DNA of 12,865 bases, from contig DASTAY010000011.1 of the NCBI GenBank assembly GCA_035712345.1, positions 1 to 12,865 of the forward strand, given 5' to 3'. Positions 6,868 to 12,865 of the stretch are shown here, one piece after another. Within the stretch, counting starts at the first letter, position 1, and each line of letters begins with the position of its first letter. This DNA comes from VRUE01 sp035712345. Lineage in GTDB: Bacteria; Actinomycetota; Thermoleophilia; Solirubrobacterales; 70-9. The notes beneath the pieces were generated by a model. The model did not search any database. It was not told the DNA's origin and was given only the letters and a program-made list of their open reading frames with translations. Made by a program: the position numbers and the translations under genes.

Positions 6868-7929
6868 ATGTCCCTGAAACTCGGACTCAATCTCGGCTAC
6901 TGGGGCATCGGCCCCGCGGGGGAGGACGCCGTCGAGGTCGTGCAGGCGGCCGAGGCGGCCGGCTTCGAGTCGGTCTGGGCGGCCGAGTCCTATGGCTCGG
7001 ACGTGGTCAGCGTGCTCGCCTGGCTGGCGCCGCAGACCAAGACGATCAACCTCGGCGCGGCGATCCTGCAGGTGCCTGCGCGCCCGCCGGCGGCGGCGGC
7101 GATGGCCGGGGCGACGATCGACAAATTGTCAGGCGGGCGTTTCATCTTCGGCTTCGGGCCCTCGGGCCCGCAGGTCTCCGAAGGCTGGTACGGAGTCCCC
7201 TACGCGAAGCCCTGGGGGCGGACCCGCGAGTACATCGAAGTCGTGCGCGAGATCGTCGCCCGCGAGGGCAAGCTCGACCACCAGGGCGAGCACTACCAGC
7301 TGCCGCTGCCGGGCGGCGAGGGCAAGGCGCTGAAGCTCAACTTCCACCCCGAGCGCGCCCGGATCCCCGTCTTCGTCGGCGCGATCGGGCGCAAATCGGT
7401 CGAGATGGCGGCGGAGATCTGCGACGGCTGGATCCCGATCTTCTTCTCGGTCGACGCCTTCGAGCAGACCTGGGGCGAGCACCTGGAGGTGGGCTTCGCC
7501 AAGGGCGGGCGGCAGCGCTCCGACCTCGAGGTCAGCCCCTCGCTGCAGGTGGCGATCGACGGCGACCTCGAGGCCGCCAAGAACGTCGTCAAGGCAGGCC
7601 TCGTCCTCTATTTCGGCGGCATGGGCAGCCGCAAGACCAACTTCTACGTCGACCTCGCACACCGCTTCGGCTTCGGCGACGTCGCCGACGAGGTCCAGCG
7701 CCGCTTCCAGGAGGGCGACAAAGGCGGCGCCTTCGAGGCGATGCCCGACGAGATCGTCGAGGCGACCTCGCTGGTCGGCAGCGAGGCCGAGGTGGCGGAG
7801 CGGATCGAGCGCTTCCGCGGCGCCGGCATCGACCGCCTGATCGTCTCTCCGGTCCACACCGACCGCGCCGAGCAGCTGCACACCCTCGAGCGACTGGCGT
7901 CCCTGGCGGGCGTCAATGCATCCGCATAG
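6868..7929 (+). CDS. LLM-class F420-dependent oxidoreductase, Rv3520c-like
   Basis: This 353-residue protein has the luciferase-like TIM-barrel fold. The N-terminal KLGLNLGYWG, AESYGSDVVSVLAWLA, LSGGRFIFGFGPSGPQVSEGWYG, RTREYIEVVREI and AEICDGWIPIFFS segments match the actinobacterial F420-dependent group typified by M. tuberculosis Rv3520c. The family transfers hydride between F420H2 and an organic substrate that is unknown for this branch. Residues 1-230 contain most cofactor-contact segments; the C-terminal part (SLVGSEAEVAERIERFRGAGIDRLIVSP) is the usual family closure. Start: ATG at 6868, with no Shine-Dalgarno sequence but a TAGGGT box 9 bases upstream. The gene is separated by 31 bases from the transhydrogenase operon on the same strand, which has its own promoter-like box, so co-transcription is possible but not required. 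Confidence 0.9.
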   Translation: MSLKLGLNLGYWGIGPAGEDAVEVVQAAEAAGFESVWAAESYGSDVVSVLAWLAPQTKTINLGAAILQVPARPPAAAAMAGATIDKLSGGRFIFGFGPSGPQVSEGWYGVPYAKPWGRTREYIEVVREIVAREGKLDHQGEHYQLPLPGGEGKALKLNFHPERARIPVFVGAIGRKSVEMAAEICDGWIPIFFSVDAFEQTWGEHLEVGFAKGGRQRSDLEVSPSLQVAIDGDLEAAKNVVKAGLVLYFGGMGSRKTNFYVDLAHRFGFGDVADEVQRRFQEGDKGGAFEAMPDEIVEATSLVGSEAEVAERIERFRGAGIDRLIVSPVHTDRAEQLHTLERLASLAGVNASA

Positions 7930-7939
7930 CCGCTTGTCA

Positions 7940-7945
7940 TAAGGT
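7940..7945 (+). promoter_or_regulatory. Candidate -10 box for the pnt operon
   Basis: TAAGGT matches TANNNT and lies 15 bases before the pntAA ATG. The bases after it (CCCCCGCCG) echo those after TAGGGT at 6853 (TCCCGCCGG). No clear -35 is seen, and there is no Shine-Dalgarno sequence before the ATG, so a short leader is predicted. Confidence 0.35.
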
Positions 7946-7960
7946 CCCCCGCCGCGACTT

Positions 7961-9079
7961 ATGAAAATCGGAGTGCCGAAAGAGACCGTCGATGGGGAGC
8001 GCCGGGTCGCGCTCGTCCCTGACATCGTCAAATCGATGAAGCGCAACGAGCACGTCGACGTGCTCGTCGAGCGCGGCGCGGGCGACGCCGCCGGCCACCC
8101 CGACTCCCAGTACGAGGAGGCGGGGGCCGAGGTCGTCGACCCCGACGTCGCCTGGGGCGCCGACGTCGTCCTCCGCGTCGCCGCCCTCACCGCCGAGCAG
8201 ATCGGCAGGCTCAACTCCAACCAGGTTCTGATCGGCCACCTTTCGCCCTGGACCGCGGCGGAGACCAACAAGGCGCTCGCCGCGGCGGGCGTGACCAGCT
8301 TCGCGATGGAGGCGATTCCGCGGACCACGCGCGCCCAGGCGATGGACGCGCTCTCCTCGCAGGCCGCCGCCGGCGGCTACGCGGCGATGCTGATCGCCGC
8401 GCGCGAGTCGGGTCGCTTCTTCGGCATGATGACCACGGCCGCCGGCACGGTGCCGCCGGCCAAGGTGCTGGTGCTCGGCGCCGGCGTCGCCGGGCTGCAG
8501 GCGGTGGCCACGGCGAAGCGGTTGGGTGCGATCGTCACCGGCTTCGACATCCGCCGCGCCGCCTGGGAGCAGATCGCCTCGCTCGGCGGTCGCCCGCTCG
8601 AACTCGACTTCATCCCCGACGCCGAAGGCGAGGGGGGCTACGCCCGGCCGCTGACCGACGAGGAGAACGCCCAGGTGGTCGAGGCGATCGGCGAGAACGC
8701 GGCCAAACAGGACGTGATCGTCACCACCGCGGCCATCCCAGGCCGTCCGGCGCCGGTCCTGATCACCGCCGAGGCGGTGCGCAACATGGAACCGGGCTCG
8801 GTGATCGTCGACCTCGCCGCCGAGACCGGCGGCAACTGCGAGCTGACCGAGGCGGGGCAGACCGTCGAGGAGGGCGGCGTCAAGGTGATCGGCCCGCGCA
8901 ACCTGGCGAGCGAGATGCCAGTCCCCGCCTCGCAGCTCTACGCCAAGAACCTCGAGAACCTGCTCGGCCTGCTGATCGACGAGGACGGCAAGCTGACCGT
9001 CGACTTCGAGGACGACATCGTCGCCGCCGCCTGCATCACGCAGGGCGGCGAGATCCGCAACGAGAGGGCGGCCAAGTAG
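7961..9079 (+). CDS. pntAA: NAD(P) transhydrogenase subunit alpha part 1 (NAD-binding dI)
   Basis: This is the soluble NAD(H)-binding subunit of the proton-translocating Re/Si-specific transhydrogenase, which acts on the cytoplasmic face of the membrane complex. The 372 residues begin MKIGVPKE, as in alanine dehydrogenase/PntA proteins. They show RAQAMDALSSQA (the RQD-loop region), a Rossmann nucleotide motif GAGVAG (173-178) within KVLVLGAGVAGLQAVATAKRLG, and the closing segment NLASEMPVPASQLYAKNLENLLGLL. The membrane part of PntA is absent and is supplied by the next gene, the three-gene arrangement known from Rhodospirillum rubrum and many actinobacteria. The TAG stop is followed immediately by the ATG of pntAB. 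The ATG at 7961 has no Shine-Dalgarno sequence. Confidence 0.97.
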   Translation: MKIGVPKETVDGERRVALVPDIVKSMKRNEHVDVLVERGAGDAAGHPDSQYEEAGAEVVDPDVAWGADVVLRVAALTAEQIGRLNSNQVLIGHLSPWTAAETNKALAAAGVTSFAMEAIPRTTRAQAMDALSSQAAAGGYAAMLIAARESGRFFGMMTTAAGTVPPAKVLVLGAGVAGLQAVATAKRLGAIVTGFDIRRAAWEQIASLGGRPLELDFIPDAEGEGGYARPLTDEENAQVVEAIGENAAKQDVIVTTAAIPGRPAPVLITAEAVRNMEPGSVIVDLAAETGGNCELTEAGQTVEEGGVKVIGPRNLASEMPVPASQLYAKNLENLLGLLIDEDGKLTVDFEDDIVAAACITQGGEIRNERAAK

Positions 9080-9396
9080 ATGAGCCTGTTCACCGAGATC
9101 ACGATCTTCGTGCTCGCCGTGTTCGTCGGCTTCGAGGTGATCTCGAAGGTGCCGACCACGCTGCACACGCCGCTGATGTCGCAGACCAACGCGATCCACG
9201 GCATCGTCATGCTCGGCGGGCTGATCGTCGTCGGCTACGCCAACGACCCGCTCGAGTACGTGATCGGCACGATCGCGATCGCCTTCGGCACGATCAACAT
9301 CGTCGGCGGCTTCATGGTCACCGACCGGATGCTCGGCATGTTCGCCCGGAAGCCAAAGCCGAAGGCCGACGGCGAGGGCCAGGGCGGGGCCGGCAA

Positions 9397-9400
<4 letters not shown>
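9080..9400 (+). CDS. pntAB: NAD(P) transhydrogenase subunit alpha part 2 (membrane)
   Basis: This 106-residue protein has three membrane segments (about residues 5-22, 36-54 and 57-80). It carries the signature SKVPTTLHTPLMSQTNAIHG, diagnostic of the alpha-subunit part of the transhydrogenase membrane domain, which helps form the proton channel with PntB. A charged tail of lysines and glycines ends the protein. Its start directly abuts the pntAA stop. A purine-rich stretch GAGAGGGCGG upstream, within the end of pntAA, may act as ribosome-binding sequence. Its stop TGA overlaps the pntB start as ATGA, indicating translational coupling. Confidence 0.96.
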
Positions 9401-10812
<1,412 letters not shown>

Positions 10813-10819
10813 GCCCGAG

Positions 10820-10833
10820 CCCCCGGCCGGGGG
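10820..10833. terminator. GC palindrome after pntB
   Basis: CCCCCGGCCGGGGG is a perfect 14-base palindrome starting 8 bases after the pntB stop. It can fold as a five-pair stem with a GGCC loop, flanked more loosely by CTCT (10807-10810) and AGAG (10835-10838). No T-run follows. It could be a weak terminator for the pnt operon, or just GC-rich sequence. Confidence 0.35.
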
Positions 10834-10865
10834 GAGAGATCGATCGCCTGCGCCCTTGATGGTGC

Positions 10866-11819
10866 ATGGACGAAGAGGGCCAGGGGACCGTCGAGTGGGT
10901 GGGGCTGGTCGCCGTCGTCGCATTGCTGTTTCTGGCCCTGGTCGTGGCGGGAGCGCGGGCGCCGGGGACGGGCCTGGCGCGGGCGGTGGCCTCGCGGCTG
11001 CTCTGCGCGGTCTCGATGGCCGATGGCTGTGGGGACGAGCCGACGCTGATCGCGACATATGGCGACGAAATCGGCCGCTTGGTCCGGCGGCACATGCCGA
11101 CGCTGCTGCTCGAGCGCGGCTCGCGGGCGCTGCCGGTCGACTTCCGGCGCTGCCGCGCCGTCGAGTGCGGGGACGGGACGCCGCGCGGCCTTGTCCACCG
11201 CACCGATCGGGGCGAGCACGTCACCGCTTTCGTCCACGTCGTCGACTGCCGCAGCGGTCCCGACTCCGCACAGCCGATCGCCGGAGACGTCACGCCACCG
11301 GCCCCGCCGGTCGACTGCTCGGGCTCGCGAGACGGCAATCTCTACCTGCAATTTTGGCTCTATTACGCCGACTCGGCCACGCTGCGAGGCGTGCCGATCG
11401 TCGACGAGGAGGGCTATCACCACGATGATTGGGAATCCGTCGACCTCCGCATCGACGCTCGCGGGCGGGTCGAGGAGCGGGCCTCCTCGCACCACGGCTA
11501 CAACTACGCCCAGAGCATCGCCAACGCCGGTTCCGACGCCGGGATCGAGCCGCTACGCGACGCCGCCGAAGCGGTCGGCGCACGTCCCCACGGCGGTTGG
11601 GGCCCGGAGACGCGCCTGCTGTTCGTCTCCGGCGGCAGCCACGCCGGCAACGCCGACGGCTTTCTCGGCGATGTCGACCGCATCGTCCCCGGCCGTCGCG
11701 TCCACCTCGTCCCGCTCGAGCCGATCGCCGCCGCCGAAGGCGACGATTACCGCTTCGCGGTCAGCCCGCCCTGGCGCAAGCGCGTCTGGCGCGACCCGGA
11801 GGCGACCGGCACCGGCTGA
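10866..11819 (+). CDS. Prepilin-leader protein with Vps62/DUF946-like ectodomain
   Basis: This 317-residue protein begins MDEEGQGTVEWVGLV, which looks like a Flp/TadE-type class III signal. Gly5 would be the -1 residue for prepilin peptidase and Glu10 falls at +5, followed by a hydrophobic helix (11-32). The rest should face outside the membrane and holds several cysteines (in LLCAV, GCGDE, RRCRAVEC, VVDC, VDCSG) that could form disulfides. The C-terminal half has YLQFWLYYADS (160-170), HHDDWES (185-191), SSHHGYN (207-213) and GGSHAGN (256-262). These resemble the YWFFY, HEGDWE, SQH and GSHA motifs of Vps62/DUF946-type proteins; the resemblance is by eye and the function of that family is unclear. 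The first in-frame start after an upstream stop is ATG 10866, with no evident Shine-Dalgarno sequence. No pilus assembly genes are in the window. Confidence 0.7.
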   Translation: MDEEGQGTVEWVGLVAVVALLFLALVVAGARAPGTGLARAVASRLLCAVSMADGCGDEPTLIATYGDEIGRLVRRHMPTLLLERGSRALPVDFRRCRAVECGDGTPRGLVHRTDRGEHVTAFVHVVDCRSGPDSAQPIAGDVTPPAPPVDCSGSRDGNLYLQFWLYYADSATLRGVPIVDEEGYHHDDWESVDLRIDARGRVEERASSHHGYNYAQSIANAGSDAGIEPLRDAAEAVGARPHGGWGPETRLLFVSGGSHAGNADGFLGDVDRIVPGRRVHLVPLEPIAAAEGDDYRFAVSPPWRKRVWRDPEATGTG

Positions 11820-11886
11820 CCTCGGAGGCACAGTCCTGATATTCGGGCGCCGGGCGGTTGGGTCGTCGAAGCCCAGGCGAGACGCG

Positions 11887-12612
11887 TCAGCAGGCGACGG
11901 AGTTGGCGGCCTCCATCCAGTTCGAGAACTCGCAGGCGAGGTGCCATTCATGGGCTCGGATCAAGCGAGGCGGCATGGCCAGCGGGAACTCACCGGTGAG
12001 GCGGATCTTGAATCCCATTGGTTCATCCCGAAACTGATGACGGATGCCTCCGGCGGGTCTGCCGGTCCTGGTGCTGCCGCCGACGGCGATCCACTGAACC
12101 GGAAAGTCGGGATCTGCGCGGGTGGTGAGCGTGCTGGTATCGCTCTCGTCGAGAAAGATCCGCGCCGCCAGAGGCGAGCCGCCGGTCGTCTCGATGACCT
12201 GCGGAACGCCACTCTCATCCGCACACAAGACGTAGTGGTCCGGGCACGCTGCCAGGAGCGCCTGCTCGTCTCCATTTTCCATCGCTTCGTGGTAGAAGCG
12301 CGGCAGGGCCTCCGCCGAGCCGCCGGTTCCGGTCAGCTCGACCGAGCACAGTCGACGCTTACCGCGGGACAGCCCGGTGATGACCCGCTCGGCGCGCGCG
12401 GACCAGCGCAGTTGGCGCTCGAGCATCTCTTCGAGGCGGCCGTGACCGAGCTCCAGCTTTCTCTTGACCAGAGCCTCTCGTTGGGCGGTCAGATCATCTG
12501 CGGGGACGTCGAGGCCCAGCCTCTTGCAGACCTTCCTCGCTCGGTTCGACTCCCAAGTCAGAACCTCGCTTCGCGGGACGCTTCGCCCGTTGATCTGCGC
12601 CGTTATCTGCAT
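11887..12612 (-). CDS. Unrecognised 241-residue protein downstream of a short-chain dehydrogenase
   Basis: I do not recognise this family. The ATG at 12612 directly follows the TAA of the short-chain dehydrogenase (TAAATG), so the two are probably co-transcribed. The N-terminal third (about 1-90) is charged and probably helical (RARKVCKRLGL, KLELGHGRLEEMLERQLRW). The remainder looks like a mixed alpha/beta domain: FYHEAMENGDEQALLAACPDHYVL (a faint NTF2/SnoaL flavour), VIETTGGSPLAARIFLDESD, WIAVGGSTRTGRPAGGIRHQF, then HEWHLACEFSNWMEAANSVAC. The protein has five cysteines, one of them the last residue. There is no signal peptide or membrane segment. Codon choice is clearly coding, though with somewhat more A/T third bases than the pnt genes (by eye). 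It converges on the prepilin-leader gene with a 67-base gap (11820-11886) in which I see no convincing terminator. Confidence 0.75.
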   Translation of the reverse strand: MQITAQINGRSVPRSEVLTWESNRARKVCKRLGLDVPADDLTAQREALVKRKLELGHGRLEEMLERQLRWSARAERVITGLSRGKRRLCSVELTGTGGSAEALPRFYHEAMENGDEQALLAACPDHYVLCADESGVPQVIETTGGSPLAARIFLDESDTSTLTTRADPDFPVQWIAVGGSTRTGRPAGGIRHQFRDEPMGFKIRLTGEFPLAMPPRLIRAHEWHLACEFSNWMEAANSVAC

Positions 12613-12865
12613 TTATCTCGGCGGCATGCGCAGCGCCCCGTCGAGGCGGATCGTCTCGCCGTTCAGCATCGCGTTGCCGATGATGTGGAGGACCAGCTTC
12701 GCGTATTCCTCGGCATGGCCGAAGCGCGAGGGGAAGGGGACGCTGGCGGCGAGGCTGTCCTGCACGCCCTGCGGCATGCCGAGAAGGAGGGGCGTCGCGA
12801 AGAGGCCGGGGGCAACGGTGTTGACGCGGATGCCGGAGCGGGCGAATTCGCGCGCCGCCGGCAGG
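12613..12865 (-). CDS. Short-chain dehydrogenase, HSD17B10-like, C-terminal part only
   Basis: The minus strand reads 84 codons in from the right edge to a TAA at 12615-12613. The peptide begins LPAAREFARSGIRVNTVAPGLFATP, the conserved IRVNTVAPG segment after the SDR active site. It ends HIIGNAMLNGETIRLDGALRMPPR, the usual ending of 3-hydroxyacyl-CoA dehydrogenase type 2/HSD17B10-like enzymes. These oxidise 3-hydroxyacyl-CoA or related alcohols with NAD+. The Rossmann glycine motif and the Ser-Tyr-Lys catalytic residues lie outside the window (family length is about 255). The next gene downstream starts on the base after its stop. Confidence 0.92.
   Translation of the reverse strand, partial: LPAAREFARSGIRVNTVAPGLFATPLLLGMPQGVQDSLAASVPFPSRFGHAEEYAKLVLHIIGNAMLNGETIRLDGALRMPPR

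Noticed and set aside
4379..6877. 832-codon open frame on the plus strand opposite the P-type ATPase
   Set aside because: It is antisense to a clear P-type ATPase with all catalytic motifs. The product is Arg/Gly/Glu/His-rich low-complexity sequence typical of GC-rich shadow frames.
10856..11428. Alternative 190-codon frame starting 10 bases before the prepilin-leader gene
   Set aside because: The product is Arg/Gly/Ala-rich without motifs, while the 10866 frame gives a coherent leader, helix and conserved His/Asp motifs.
11820..11886. Possible bidirectional terminator between the prepilin-leader gene and the convergent unknown gene
   Set aside because: Only short, imperfect complementarity (TGGG/CCCA) is present and there is no T-run; it is too weak to call.

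Overview
The window is a piece of a GC-rich bacterial chromosome with tightly packed genes. It most resembles an actinobacterium, possibly of the Thermoleophilia/Solirubrobacterales type. This is an inference from several features: strong G/C bias at third codon positions, an Rv3520c-type F420-dependent oxidoreductase, a three-gene PntAA/PntAB/PntB transhydrogenase, a CtpE-like P-type ATPase, and starts that mostly lack a Shine-Dalgarno sequence. There are no rRNA or tRNA genes, no CRISPR array and no recognisable transposase. No intergenic stretch exceeds about 80 bases.

Layout from left to right. (1) Acyl-CoA metabolism, plus strand: a 5'-truncated thiolase (1-1059), a 17-bp perfect hairpin, then a crotonase-superfamily protein (1116-2033) that has lost both classical hydratase glutamates. 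(2) An archaeal-type AAA ATPase with a probable C-terminal winged helix (2084-3274). It is preceded by an AT-rich dyad that runs into its start codon. (3) A hotdog thioesterase (3287-3736) and a gamma-glutamylcyclotransferase-like protein that starts at a TTG overlapping the thioesterase stop (3733-4305). (4) A convergent CtpE-like cation ATPase on the minus strand (4388-6838). It and the cyclotransferase-like gene end inside the two arms of one 22-bp perfect inverted repeat, so both proteins share the C-terminus EGRSR. (5) Only 29 bp from the ATPase start, a divergent F420-dependent oxidoreductase (6868-7929), then the pntAA-pntAB-pntB operon (7961-10812), which couples the proton gradient to hydride transfer between NADH and NADP+. 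(6) A pilin-leader protein carrying a Vps62/DUF946-like ectodomain (10866-11819). (7) Converging on it, a minus-strand pair: the C-terminal end of an HSD17B10-like short-chain dehydrogenase running in from the right edge, followed without any gap by an unrecognised 241-residue protein (11887-12612).

The thiolase, crotonase-like protein, thioesterase and short-chain dehydrogenase are all acyl-CoA enzymes, so the neighbourhood has a lipid-metabolism flavour. The F420 oxidoreductase and transhydrogenase add a redox-cofactor theme. The less ordinary parts are the inverted repeat shared by two gene ends, the dyad on the ATPase gene, the prepilin-like Vps62-domain protein, and a recurring TAGG(G/C)T-N9-ATG start signature that suggests leaderless promoters.
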